Of a stretch of DNA of 64,000 bases, positions 1 to 13,493 are shown piece by piece. This DNA comes from Bugula neritina (lineage: Eukaryota > Bryozoa > Gymnolaemata > Cheilostomatida > Bugulidae). A model generated the notes under the pieces. The model ran no database searches and was not told the DNA's origin. It saw nothing but the letters and a program-made list of their open reading frames with translations. Every line of letters starts with the position of its first letter. Position 1 is the first letter of the stretch. Made by a program: the position numbers and the translations under genes. Location of the stretch: contig OZ037773.1 of NCBI GenBank assembly GCA_964035545.1, forward strand, positions 5,782,251 to 5,846,250, in the 5' to 3' direction.

Positions 1-24
1 TAAAACCTGCTAAGTTTCAGTTTG

Positions 25-3000
25 TCAGTGTAATACTCTTTCTTGTTGATCTGCATGATCCCTACTCACTATTTCTGACAATATCTAAGAAACATATAAG
101 CATTTGTGAAGCACAGGAGGCAGGCGTAAGTCTGTTTTATAGTTAAACTTTCATCATGAAAAGTTTGATAAAAAAAACCGGGGCATTATTTCTAAAGAAT
201 TTGAATAACCAAATGTTAGCAAGCTTTTCTAGTTCCACATTGCTAACTATATATAAAGCTTTCATCTATATATCGTAATTTAGAATTACTATATATTTGA
301 GCTGTAAATGAAACAACACACATTTTTTTGGTCAAAACAAACAGCCAGAAAAGGATCTTTACTCTTCTCTGTCTAATTGTAAGAGAGAAAACATCAGACA
401 TTTTGCTACAAGTACCTGAGGTTTGATGGCTTTTTCTATCGCTAACTTGGTCCTTTTAACTTGATCTTCAAGGGATGCCTTTTGAGATTTCATGCCTTAA
501 TAGAAGCAAAGGAGGGTTAAAGTAATTTCATCAGATTTAGATTGACGGAGTATTAGACTGAATGATCAAAAAGTTGTGACAGCTTAGATGAGATTCAATA
601 AACTTTATTTTATATGAAATCAAATGCAGTTGAAATGAGGTTGTACACATAAACCCGGATGTTTTATTGGAGAAATATTGAGACATTAATGACAAATAAT
701 AGAGAATAACGGAATGGATGAATTTTTGTTTGCGGTCTGCATTAACTTATGGTTATAGTTTCATTAGATGCAGCTGTCTATAAACATCTAACGAAAAGTC
801 CATTCCCATAACGCAAAGCTTGAAATACAGTGATTACGATGTAGGCATGTGGAAAAGAAAATCTTTAGGTGAAAGTTGATATAGATGAGTATTTCTGTCA
901 ATGTAAGACATGCATGTAGTGGAGATGTACACATGTAATAGTAAACCTACTAGAAGTGTGGCCTCTCCAGCGAGTTGCAATTTGACTTACAGTCCCAATT
1001 TTCTTTGCAGTGTCAGCTAAACTAGCTGTGATTGGACGATGAACGTGAATGGAAGGAGAAAGAGTTTCTGATTGGTTAGAAGCTAGTGGTATGCAGAAAG
1101 GTGTAGACATGAAATAAATCTTAGTATAAGATAAAGGTTTAAAAACATGTTAGAAGACATGAATGGAAGAGAAAATAAGATAAAAAGCAATTAGAAGTTT
1201 GTGAATTGTTATAAAGATATTCAACATGGATAATAGAGAACATGTGAAGATATGTAGATGTTAGAGAGAAATGTGTAGCCATAGAGTAAATGACCAGCCT
1301 GTGCTTTAACTTACCTCTTCATTACTACCACCCTATCACAATCCTAAACCACCACTACCACCCCATCACAATCCTGAACCACCCTGCCACCAACAAACTG
1401 GTCACCTGTTTCCACGGGTAAGAGATACTCAGTCTACAGGTATACTCACCTGTCACCTGTTTCCACAGGTAAGGGATACTCAGACTACAGGTATACTCAC
1501 CTGTCACCTGTTTCTTTAGCCTGTCAAACTCTGCCTGCGTCTCATTAAACTCCTCGGTCTGTTTAGCATAAGCTGGCACTTTGACCTCTAACGCTTCTTT
1601 GACGTCTTTGCTCATATCTTCGTATCGCTTTATTTCACTCTAAAACGCAGATTTAAATTCACTCCCTGTTTGCTATTTTGTTGAAAAAGATTTTTAGAGA
1701 TAAAATGCATTTTACAAAAAACATTTGTCTGTTTAATTGTGTTACTAATAAAGACGAAAATATAAAACCAAGAAAGAATGGGCACAAAGTGCGAGTGAGT
1801 AAAATAAGAAATTCTTTAAATGATAACATTTCCAAGTTCACACACAATGATATGTGAGATGAACAATAATTTCTGTGCATTTCAACTATAAGATATATCT
1901 AAGACTGCGTAAGTGCAAATCCCTACCTTTTCAGTTATTTCTGCCACCTAAACCAATCATACATACAATTCAAAGTTCAAAAAGCTCTCAGTTACTTTTT
2001 ACCTACATTTTATTAGCAGCTAAAGTCTCACAACTGGTAAGACAAAAGTTTCCCTCAACTCCCAATGCTACCACATCTATTATAAGTACTTTCAAACCTA
2101 TTATCTTACGCTATGCTACCACATCTATTACAGCTCACGTCTGAGCGACCTCAAATGAATTTAAAAGCAGTACGAGAGTGAATGGGTTATGATAAAAAGG
2201 TGGGCTCACATCACGCAGCATTAGCTTCTTGATAAAATAAATATAAAAATAACTATCGCTCAAATACAGTTATATTATATATATTTTGCCGCCTCCAGAC
2301 AAATAGGAATGCTTAATATCTGTTAGTTGCAGGAAGAAAAAGTAGCTTAAAATGCCCCACCCGCTTACGAAATTTCACACATTCTCATTCAACAACGGCT
2401 GTTTTTAGGACCAGTTTTAAGGCTACATTAATAGGCGTTGGGAAGGTTTGAGCCTAAATTTTATCAGAATAAATGTTAGAAATGTTATTTACCAACCCGC
2501 TGCTTTGTTACAAAATATAGCAAACATCCAGGCATTTCAGCATGTCCTGCCACAACAAGGGCACTATGCACACTGAAAAGCTGTAAATAATTCTTCAGTC
2601 TACACATAGTGTATTTTTATTTCAGTTCTTATTCATGTATTTTCTTTTGTGAGTTGAATATTTGATCAATTAAAAATAATTTCTTTTAAGCTAGTCTTTA
2701 TTTAAATATCAAACATAATCTACTAGCTCTAGACACAACTAGTTGCAGTAACTTTGAGCCGATCACTTAGTAATCAGCTTGCATTTCTTCTAAAGTTATA
2801 CGTATAAACCACTTTCTGTAAAATATCTCATCCTCAATAACTTGTAGAATTTTCAACACAAACCAGCTAATATAGCCACCAGTTCGTAAAATGTCAATTT
2901 TTATAATTTAAAAAACGTAGTTTCAATTTCTATTCTAATTTAAATTGAACATTTTAAAACACCTTCCTTCTATCCCAGCTGTAAAATCACAATCTACCGT

Positions 3001-6000
3001 GGCTGCCACGCCCACTTAGCATGATTGCCACGCCCACTCAATATAATTGCCACGCCCACTCAATATGATTGCTACGCCCACTCAGTATGAATATCTAAAC
3101 CCCAGCAACTAGCCTGAATATCGCACTAGCTACACACATACGGACAGACAGACAAACAGACAGATATAAAATCACGAAGAAGGCATCATGCAGTAAAATG
3201 AATAGACTTACAGTCAAAACCTCGGTCAATGATAAGTGAGAGTTGTTGTCAGACGTCTAACAACATCAACAATTGACAAAGTAAGCGAATTGTAAGCTGA
3301 TAGCTGATTGGCTGATAAACATCATTGAAACGAGACATCAATTATAAAATGCATACACAATGCGAACTATATAACTTCTTAAATTCTAGAATAAGCTGTT
3401 AAATTAGATTCTAATTATCTTGAGCTTTAAAAAACAAGATAAAGCACCAAAAAAATTAAAAAATTATTTAGCAAAAATATATCATATATTTAAGTATTTG
3501 GCTGATTATAAACAGGCCTTGCCAGAATCTAATTCATGCTCTGGTGCCAGTTATGAAAACTGTGCCTTGGCAATACTAAAGCTACTAAACAGCCTACTTT
3601 TAGTGCCGACAGTTGACTCTCGACTTCTGCTTTTCTCAGGTCAAAGTTCAATCTCTCCTCCCTCACTGTTATCTTAGCGACGTGGATTTTCTCGTCTAAC
3701 TCCTTCAGACCTCTCTGCAGATCTGTACCCTGTAATAATAGACTATGTAATACAAACAGCACACTGTTATCTTATAATATAGTTGTGTAGCATTCTAAAG
3801 AGTACTACAATATAACAGGTAAGGTAACTCCTAATATAGCGTCACATGGTAAGCTGCCTTTAATGAAATAAATATTTTGATAGTATAAAACTATAGGTAT
3901 AGGTATAAGGGTATAGGTACACGTGAGGTAGGCTTTATTATTATAAGTCAATTGAAATACCATATGTTATTCAAGTTATAATGTTATAAGCAAGTTATAA
4001 AAGTATGTATAAGGTAAGTTATAACAGTACGTATGTAAAGTAAGTTATAAAAGTAAGTTATAAGAGTACATGCAAAGTAAGTAGTATCAAAAGTAAGTTA
4101 TAAAAGTACGTATAAGGTAAGTTATAAAGGTACGAGTAAAGTAAGTAACAAAACACCTCTTGAGTGAGTGACTCATGCTGCTCCTTGCCCTGAGTCACCT
4201 TCTTGTTCACCGTAGCCATGAATCTATTATTAGAACTCTTGAACTCTTCCAGGGCTTTCTGGGCCACATCCTTCTTCTGCTGCACCTCCATTCTGGAACA
4301 AATCATATAATATTGTACAAGATGGTGGTATATATAATGTAATATAATATAGTATAATACAATAGCATATAATATAATATAATAATATATACAAGATGGT
4401 GGTATATAATGTAATTTAGTATAATATAGAATAATATAATAGCATATAATATAATATAATAATAAATATAAGAGGGTGGTATATAATGTAATTTAGTATA
4501 ATATAGAATAATATAATAGCATATAATATAATAATATATAAAATTATATAATAGTGTATAATTCAGCTTAATATAATGATATATAATGCAATGTAGTATA
4601 CTGTGATGCGATACAATGCAATTTAATATTGTATAATGTAATGAAATCTAGCACAAAACTTAATTTAATACAATATAATAGTATATAATAAAATAATGCA
4701 ATACATTATATTATAGTTTAATATAATATCATATAATCATACTTGTCTAAAATACAATACCTAAGTTAATACATTATTTTATATAATATAAAATTGAATT
4801 ATGTACTGTATTGTGTATCGTATTACTTTAATATATGGCGGAGATCATATTTTGATAACAAAAATTAATACTTTGCAATATCATACTACAGAAAATGATA
4901 ATTTATACACATTATGGTTCCCAGAAAATCAGATGACTAACAAAATCTTTCTAGAAACTTCCAACAAGTTATTGAAGGAACCAGCACCAAGTTTTATATT
5001 GCATGTTATTTTAACAAGTTTTCTATTCCAATTCATAAATAAACTGATTTTTTTTACAGCAGTCAAAACTTCTATTTTGATTTAGCTGTAGTTCCTAACA
5101 AAACCTATTTCACACTGCTGTAGGTCTACAAACCTCTCCTTTCTTTCTTTGCCGAGTTGCTCACGATACTCTTCTATTTGCCTGTTGAAGTTCTCTACAC
5201 ATATTCTAAAATAGCAAGTGAAAGCAACACAATCAAGCAAATTATATTTATTGCGTTTACTTCATTTAGATAATAAAATAAACAAAAAAAAACCTTTAGC
5301 CAGAAAAAGAATTTAAAACATACAAATAAGTCATACTTTCCAATGGTGAGTCATATACAAAAGTGCATAGTACGAAGTACACAGTGACTAGTAAGTTATA
5401 TACAAGAGTACATAGTATTAAAGTACACAGTCATTAATGAGTCACTCATATTCATATTGATCTATTTAGTGACTCACAAGTGAGTCTCTCCGAGAGCAAC
5501 GATTTCTTCTTCCATCCGACTCGTCTCCTCCCGCATCCGTGCGATATTCTCCTGCTTTCTCACGAGAGCTTGCTTAGCTTCCTGAAGACTACGTAACACA
5601 AAACACTAGTTTAAAATGTTTCATAACTATTCAGTAGCAGACTAAATAAATTTGGATTTGGCTGGTAAAACAAAAAACTAAAATACTTACAAAGTGATAT
5701 TTTATTTGAGATAACATAAAAATAATGAGAACAATGAAAATGCAAAGAAAGAAGTGTTTAATGCAAATCAAAATGCCCCCTACTTGCTGTAAATAAAATT
5801 TTCAAAACTTTTGAATTGATAAAACTTAACTGAAGCAAGTTCTAGCTATTAACATAACACAGCTAGAGCTGCACCCGTCGACTAGCTACTAATAGTAAAA
5901 CAAAGTGCTTTCACACACAGTCTGACATTAAGTTGAACCATCCCATCTCTAGTGAATGAGATTTATTGATTCAACTAATCATAAAACAGTATTTACTGGT

Positions 6001-9000
6001 TGCTCATACATTGAATGAAAAAGTAACTTTATGGCTACTAAAATCATAAATTATAAGCAAAAATACAAACAAAACTAATCAACATTGAGAAACTGTCTTA
6101 TCATTCCAAATTTAAGTCTTGCGTTGAGATTTGTTTCCCCTCCATAAAATGTTGCGTATGTAATTAAAACTTCAGGTTTGTCCAAATTAGAATGTTTCCA
6201 TGAACAGGTGGCAATCTTTAGCCATCAGAACTTTTTAGAGGACCCACAATGGTGTGTTTTGCACTCTGGCAAATTTTTAGATGAAAAGGCACCTTTAAAT
6301 TCCAGTGTACCCTAATTATAGCTAAGAATTTTAAGAATTGAGAATTTTTTAACCATTTCTAGCTGGAAACGTAATTTGATAAACTGCAACAAGTATTCCT
6401 CTATTTTCTATAAATACACAGTTCTTGCCAGCAATAAAATACTGTGCTTAAACTTTGTAGACAGGCCCTGATACTATCACACCAAACATATTTTCACAGC
6501 TGGCACACGGCAGAATGTTCTTTGCAAGTTAACTCAATCATATGTGCTGACTAACTTATTTGTAAATAAATTGTAAATAAACACTGCAACATAATAAATC
6601 AACCAGAGCATGGAATATACTTACACCCTGTAAAAAAAGAAAGTAATTAATTATTACACGTGGTATCACAATATTCAATTTATCATGCAAACAAGATAAA
6701 GTAAACGCAAAAATGTTACAATGAATAGTCATATAAGTTTCTAGTGTATATTAAGAAAGAATTTTAATTTCTTCTGTTAGCTGAAATTTATTCTGCTAAG
6801 CCAAAAGATATTTTTTAAAATATTAGCTTTTACCCTTTTTTGCTCTTTTAAGATAAAATACAGAAAATATATCTATAATAACTGCACAACAAGAAATAAA
6901 ATATAACAAAATGGAACAAATAATTGAACAGCTAGCACCAGGTTACCATTGCAATTGTTGGTGAACAGCTTCCCAGGGCTTGTCGGTGGGGATATGATAT
7001 CTATGTTTTCTATTGTGAATTGAGCAACAATGATACAAATGCTTGAATATAATAAATAACCTTGCCAGAAAATGATATTATGTTGCATGGAAATTAATTG
7101 TTGCACATCAAGTTTAACTAACTATGTCTATTTTCGGTCAAGAACAAGTGGTGAATATTTCAATGTGGTAGAAAATGTGACCCAGGTTTTGCTAGTTTCA
7201 GTATTTGTAATAATAAACAATAGTTGCCCGATTCATCATTTTCAAAGGCTTGAGCCTCAAAAGCTATAAATATAAAAGAGAGAGTTGGGTTTCTCCAACA
7301 AAACAAAAATGACACAAAAAATGTTTACTACTCGAAATATATCTCAATTCTTTTTCTAGATTAGAGATTAGCAATAGATGGTTTGCAATGTGATTGATCA
7401 AGTACAACAAATAGTTTCACTCACATTTCAAATGCTAATAAAATGGCAGACATAATTTAACTAGCAAACCCAAAGATAATTTAGCTGTTTCTCAACTCAC
7501 TAAACAATGTGCTTTCAATTGACATAAAATGAATTGATTTGATTAAATTACACTAACTGAAAACACCAATAGAAATCGAGACATTGAAAAATTTATAAAT
7601 CATGCAAAAAAATAAAAATCAAATTAAATAAATTGCAGTGCATTTATTTTGACATTTCACTTGTAGACTCAAAACATTTCAGTGCAAATAATATTGAACT
7701 ATCAAAAATCTAGTGAATACTTCAACATTATCATGTGCAGTCAGATCTGTGTAACCTATAAATACCTTACCATTCGCCACAGATTTTATAGTTTTCCAGC
7801 CTAGAGCAAACATTCTATATTAATATGTACAGAGGGCTGTTTAACTACATTGTGTGAAACAGGGCCACATGAGAATAAAAGTGTAACCACCAGTGGTAAG
7901 AATTAGCGAGATTGAGAAAGCAAGCAATTAATATACAAGAGCTAATATCTTATACCACCCAGTATATTTCTTACATCACAGAGTTTGAAATTATTTAAAT
8001 TCACAGCATTATAGTACACAGTACTGTAATACACAGTGAGATAGTACACAGTGAGATAGTACACAGTGAGATAGTACACAGTGAGATAGTACACAGTAAT
8101 ATAGTACACAGTGAGACACAGTGAGACACAGTGAGACACAGCGAGACACAGCGAGACACAGCGAGACACAGCGAGACACAGCGAGACACAGTGAGACACA
8201 GTGAGACACAGTGAGACACAGTGAGACACAGTGAGACACAGTGAGACACAGTATTACATCAAATACTTACAACTCCATGAGCTCGCTGACTTGAGTCTGG
8301 GAGGCAGCCCTCTTTTCAGAAACTATATCTGCTTCGTAGTTCAACTCGTCACAACGAATCTTCAACTTCTCATATCTTTGTTCTTTTACTTTGATTTGTG
8401 ATTTTAACTAAACATTAATACAATACTATGTAGGTACAGCTAATCTCTTCACCTTTAACCTTTCCAGAATGAAATAACACATGACTTTAATGAAATAGAA
8501 TGTATATCTATCTTAAATTCCTTTCTTCTTGTGCAAACTTGTATATATATATACTATATCCTAGATATTAAAATCTATAGACATATAAACACATGGACAT
8601 ACTATACATATAGACATAACTATAGATAGACATAATGGTACATAGTCATTAAAATACATAGACATATAAATTATTAGACATAACTATACATATATATATA
8701 TAAATTCATAGACACAACTAAACATAGGCATATGAATTGATAGACATAATTGTACATAGACATTAGAATACATAGACATATAAAGATTCATAGACGTATA
8801 GAGCTGCATAGACATAGAGATACATAGACGTCTGCACTGCACCTGCTCTACTTTCTTCTGCAATGACTCAATTTCTGACTTGTACTTCTGCTCAGTCTCA
8901 ATCTTCCTCCTCTGCAAGTCTAATCTGTATCAGAAAGAAAAGAGTGAAACTTGAGAACTACAAACTTTTGCCGCTCAAATGAGTGTTTAGTTTATTAACC

Positions 9001-12000
9001 ATTTCAAACACTAGACCACAATGTGTAGAGTCAACAACAGTTGAGTCAAAATAATTTAGCAAACTCAAAGTGATTTAGCAAACTCAAAGTGATTCAGCAA
9101 ACTCAAAGTGATTCAGCAAACTCAAAGTAATTCGGCAAACTCAAAGTGATTCAGCTAACTCAAAGTGACTTGAATGATTAATTTAACTCTTCAACAGGCA
9201 TTGGTTTAGAAATCAGATTTGAAACATTCAGTTCATTTTGAACTTTCACTGAACAAATATTTTCGAGAACTTTGGCTATCTGAATACAATTTATCACCCA
9301 CTTCAATGCTACACTCAGGTTAAATATAATTAATAAAATATCAGTCTTCGAAAGATCACATATTTATACTCTTTTGAAGAACAGCGTACCAGAGCAAAAA
9401 CCTTATCAAAAGTTTATCATCATCAACTCCATGCTACCACATTTAAAATTTTTAGACACACACTGACAACGTTTACACGCACACTGACAATGTCAATACT
9501 CACACTGAAAAGATTTACACTCACATTGACTTCCTAAGTTCATCATTGTCTCTCAGCTGTTTATTGATCTGATTGGACAATGACCTCTCCTGACCTTCAG
9601 CCTTGGCTCTAGTTACATCTGATTTATATATTATCTATAATATTACATCAAAAATAATATAATACAATATAATACAACACAATGTAATATAATATAATAT
9701 AATGTAATTATATATTATCTACTACAATCAAATACTCATTAGCGTTATAGTCTTATATTTAGGCAAGTTACAAGTAACATAAATTAAATAGAAACATAAA
9801 AATTATAAAGAAGACCCTTTTGATTTAAATTAATCATTAAATGAATATTTAATAGTAATAAAACTACACTTTATACTTAATGTGCTATTGATCAATAAAA
9901 CGGTAATAAAACGGTAATAAAACTGATAATGACAGAGCTATGAGGAAAAGTTGGTTAAATTAAAGTTGCCCCCCCCTCAAAAATATGGTAAGTAAACGCA
10001 ATACTAAGTTCAAGAAGTTGTATGGCATCCTCCATCAAATGTACATATAATAAGGTACACATTCATAAAATGAATACATAAATACATGACACGTGTGATA
10101 AATTGATAGTTAGATTATACTAAACATAATTTTCACTAGACCTGAGCTTTGAAATATTCTTGGCTGTTTTATAGCCCAATTGGTATTGATATTGTGTCGC
10201 AATTTAGGTTAAAAAGTAGAGGAAAACATAAATTGACTTGAACTAATGTTTGACATCAACAAAAACTCGAATTGGCTACGAGCTATTCAACTAATTCAGG
10301 AGTGTGACCTTTGACCTACAACATCGGTTAATTTTAACGAAAAGGAATTGCTTTGAGTTGAATCAATTTAATGCAATGCCTGCATAAAAAACATAACATG
10401 AGGAAAGTCCCAAAATGCTTAAATTATGTTTACAATAAACAAGTGCATGCAATTTGACAAAAAGACATGTAAAGACTTTTCAAAGTAAAGGTAGGCATTA
10501 AATTACTTACCAAATACTTATCAATCTAATAAGGAAACATAATTAAAAATGCTAGCCTGAGTACCGTATTTAATGAATGACAAATCTATATTGCAAATAA
10601 TTAGGAATAAATTATAGCAGTTGAGTGGACAACTCCAACTATTAAGTAACAATGTACATATACTTTACATGCACATAAAAACATACACTAAATTGATTCA
10701 CTTAGTACCTTCCGTAAGTCATCTAGCTCTTTTTCTGTAACACCGAGTCTCTTTAGAAGCAGATCCAGCTGAGATTTGGACTCGGCATTTTCTTTATTTT
10801 GCAGAGTTGTTTTCTCTCTAGCTTCATTCTGTTTACAATACAATGTATTAGCGTTGGCTAAATATTATATAACTTTCTGTTTACAATACAATGTATTAGC
10901 GTTGGCTAAATATTATATAACTTTCAGCATACAAAGGTAAAACAGTAAAACTTCCTATTGAGACAAAATCTAGCTAAGGTTATGTTCAAGGAAAACTCAC
11001 ACCATGAAAATACCAAATTAAAACTTCTATAATAAAAATTAAAAGATTCAAATTATTGAAGTTTTTGGTTTTATAGTTGACTACAACACATGAACAAACT
11101 ATTAATCAAAGTATGAATTGAAATACATCAAGTGGCTAGACACAAACTTATAAATGCAAAATCCGAAATTTAAACATGTTCAAAATAGCTAATCCCTAAA
11201 GAATACACAAATAATTCTGTCTATGTATAAAATGAACAAGGCTGCCGTAACAACATGTTATTGATTATGTTGAGTGGTTAAGTTCTCACAATACTGGTCC
11301 TGAGTCTAGACTTCTCAGCTCTCACATCGGCTCTCTCCTTTATCATGTCTTCTTTCAGTTGTAATAATTCATCTTCCAAATCTAAAATCTGCAAACCAGA
11401 TCCTAGATATATTATTTAAAATCCGACTAAATTAGTTTTCTAAAAAGATGCTGCAACATAATTAAAACTCTTGAGTTATCAACAGATATTAAATACCAAA
11501 AGGAGACTTAAATCATTATTTTTTGGGGCTTGTGCTGCAAATACAAGATTTAGAACTTGTTGATTTTTTAAACAAAAATATATAACCAGATAAAAATATT
11601 TGCAGCAGCATTAAATGAGAGCATGATTCCTAATCAGCGTAAGGAAAGCATGCCTTCTTTTGTCCAACGAACTATTTTACTTAGAAAAACTAACACTGAA
11701 TTAGCCACTTTAGCCACTGCTGACTAAAATGTGTTGACATTATTAATACCAGCTAAATCATTGCTGCAACTACTTGCAGTCAATCTGCAGTAAATCTAGA
11801 CCATGATAATTACACAAACAGTTAGTAGAAAACCGAAGATGGAGTTACCTTGGCATGTGTTATTCTGAGTTTATCTCGCGTTTCATTCAGTGTTATTTGT
11901 TTGGAGGCCTTCTCCGCCATTCGCTGATTAAGGACTGTAATAACTTGCTCGTGTTGAACTCGCAGGCGGTCTCGCTCAGGTCTAGGCAAAATATTCCAAC

Positions 12001-13493
12001 ATAACATTAAATTTACTAAAAAAAGTGAAAATGATGAAAATTTTGAATTAGTTATGGAACAGTTTTTAGCTAGCTAAAATTGTCAACTCACAATCAATGT
12101 AATAATTTTAGTATTTCATTATTAACAATCGCTTAGTTTGAAAAGAGTAGATAACTCCACTCCTTACAAAATATAAGCAAATTGTGTAGCAAATGGTAGT
12201 TATATAATAGGAGATTTAAAACTTGTGGATGATGTAAAAAGGCGCAATAATTACAAGGCTTGTGATAAAGAGCATGTGCAAACATATGCAGTGTTAAAAC
12301 ATTACACACATCTTATACACTCACAGTTGAACTGTGTTGTCATTCTCCAAGAACTCATGTCTCGCAGTTTGTTGAACGATATTAGCTTCAATATTGGTGA
12401 GTTCAGCGTTCAGTCGTTCCACTAAATCCTGATTCGACTGTCTTGCATTTACGACGGCATCTGCAATGCCCGGAAATAGAATTATAATTGTGTCACTTTG
12501 AATAAGATAGATGCTGAATGACTGAGAAGTTAATATTTACCGTGTATTTCTTGTCGGTATTTTCCTGGAAGATATTTGAGTTCATGACGCAAGATGCTAC
12601 ACTTGATGGTCTCAGCTTCAAGTTGATCATGAACAATAGAACGCTGATTTTCCTACAGCAAAAAAACTGTGCAAATTAAATTGCAAATCGCTTATGCACA
12701 AGTTTGTATTATATTACAAATTTGTGATAATCGTTGAATTAATCATTAAAAGTATTTTAATTGATATTTTCCTTTTTCAGATTTGGCTTTAACTGTTGAC
12801 TAGATTTCAAGCAAGATTTATCATTTAAAATGTACTGATAAATAACACGATCCCCTATAAACAAAAGAATTTATTAAGTTAGTGACAAAGTGAGCTCTTA
12901 CCAGTTCACTTATAGCTTCTATAATGACATCTATATTGTTCACATCCTGCTCTTTAAAGCCCGAACTTTTTGATCGCATTCGTGATCCTAAATAAAAATA
13001 GAAATATTCATTTCACAGTAGCCAGTCAAAACTTATAACTTCAGTTTTCTAAAAATTATATATATATAGCCTTGAAATTGGTCATGAAATATTGAGTAAC
13101 CCTAAAGATATATGTTACAAAACATTATAGTCTGTATTATGTAAAGAAGTGACAATAATAAAAATATTTTATAAACCTAATCGTAAAAGTATACATGCAG
13201 AGACATTTACAAAAAATGAGTTATTATATATTTGAGTTGGTAGAGTAAGAGTACATAACAATTTAAAGACATAAACATTGATTATATGTAATATTATTAT
13301 ACCTATAGTTATAGTAATATTAATATTTTAATTTAGAATATAAGTAATAAGGTTAATAATCACGCTATTCTGTATTCATCAGTCTCTAAGTCTACGCAAC
13401 TATGTCTACATGACGTACATTTACTTTACCTAAATCGGTTAAATGTAGAATTGCTTGTGAAACATGCTGTGGAATATCTTCAACAGTTGCCAT
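25..13493 (-). CDS. Coiled-coil domain protein, 18 exons, family not identified
   Basis: Exons, in coding order (plus-strand coordinates): 13493-13430, 12987-12902, 12652-12541, 12460-12325, 11981-11849, 11388-11290, 10828-10709, 10525-10511, 9634-9525, 8924-8843, 8407-8271, 5588-5478, 5205-5134, 4292-4157, 3729-3598, 1639-1501, 495-416, 84-25. All junctions are AG/GT with matching phases and sum to 608 codons including the stop. The protein starts MATVEDIPQHVSQAILHLTD and is almost entirely charged heptad-like coiled coil (Lys/Glu/Gln-rich, with runs such as EKELDDLRK and LKEDMIKERADVRAEK). I see no signal peptide, membrane segment or catalytic motif, so a structural or scaffolding role is likely. 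The composition recalls axonemal/centrosomal CCDC proteins (CCDC146, CCDC175 and CCDC178 were considered), but I cannot assign a family. The last exon (stop at 25-27) is the least certain: it contains an internal GTGAGT, so the gene may continue beyond the window. Confidence 0.82.
1399..1512 (-). repeat. 51-bp tandem repeat containing exon end and donor
   Basis: On the coding strand the exon end AAACAGGTGACAG|GTGAGTATACC is repeated at 51-bp spacing, with two full copies and a partial third. Each copy carries its own exon tail and a GT donor. Confidence 0.88.
3005..3092. repeat. 22-bp GCCACGCCCAC repeat, 4 copies
   Basis: The unit is GCCACGCCCACTCAATATGATT with minor variants. It is followed at 3137-3170 by a GGACAGACAGACAAACAGACAG tract. 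This may be the tail of an old retroelement, but no coding part is present. Confidence 0.85.
3990..4150 (-). repeat. AAGTTATAAAAGTAC repeat next to a donor
   Basis: Five to six diverged copies of about 25 bp (GTAAGTTATAAAAGTACGTATAAG) abut the donor of exon 4292-4157 in the coiled-coil gene. Confidence 0.8.
4310..4770. repeat. AT-rich ATAATATAAT tract
   Basis: Low-complexity repeat containing two longer copies (about 80 bp) that begin ACAAGATGGTGGTATATA (4318 and 4391). It lies between exons of the coiled-coil gene. No function is visible. Confidence 0.8.
5345..5476 (-). repeat. About 60-bp diverged duplication after a donor
   Basis: Blocks containing GAGTCATATACAAAAGTGCATAGTACGAAGTACACAGTGA and a diverged partner (AAGTTATATACAAGAGTACATAGTATTAAAGTACACAGTCA) lie directly inside the donor of exon 5588-5478. 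Confidence 0.7.
8021..8252 (-). repeat. 15-bp and 10-bp minisatellite
   Basis: About five copies of GTGAGATAGTACACA pass into about 14 copies of GTGAGACACA. The array begins about 20 bases inside the donor of exon 8407-8271. Open frames through it (Ser-His-Cys-Val repeats) are artefacts. Confidence 0.95.
8570..8842 (-). repeat. ATAGACATA-type degenerate repeat
   Basis: About 12 diverged units of CATAGACATA plus 8-10 variable bases fill the start of the intron after exon 8924-8843. Confidence 0.8.
9056..9172. repeat. 20-bp tandem repeat, about 6 copies
   Basis: The unit is AACTCAAAGTGATTCAGCAA with one or two changes per copy, in the intron between exons 9634-9525 and 8924-8843 of the coiled-coil gene. 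Confidence 0.92.
9453..9524 (-). repeat. About 21-bp repeat that copies a donor
   Basis: On the coding strand GTGAGTGTAAATCTTTTCA is followed by GTGTGAGTATTGACATTGTCA and GTGTGCGTGTAAACGTTGTCA. The first base of the array is the intron's first base after exon 9634-9525. Confidence 0.8.
10511..10525 (-). other. 15-nt microexon of the coiled-coil gene
   Basis: This is a five-codon exon (I-D-K-Y-L). It follows TTATTAG on the coding strand and is followed by GTAAGT. It is phase 0 on both sides and joins an exon ending at a complete codon (10709) to one beginning at a complete codon (9634). Including or skipping it keeps the reading frame, so it could be alternatively spliced. Confidence 0.65.
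10829..10924 (-). repeat. 48-bp direct duplication at a 3' splice site
   Basis: Two near-identical 48-bp copies (10829-10876 and 10877-10924) abut the acceptor of exon 10828-10709. The acceptor AAACAG is duplicated 48 bases upstream. Confidence 0.92.

Noticed and set aside
987-1050. Possible extra exon of the coiled-coil gene (LADTAKKIGT before a GTAAGT on the minus strand)
   Set aside because: No acceptor gives an open frame compatible with the neighbouring exons, and the flanking exons at 1501 and 495 already join in phase.
7942-8249. Three overlapping minus-strand frames encoding Ser-His-Cys-Val-Ser-Leu-Cys repeats
   Set aside because: They arise from the 10/15-bp minisatellite being open in all three frames of one strand; no splice or start context.
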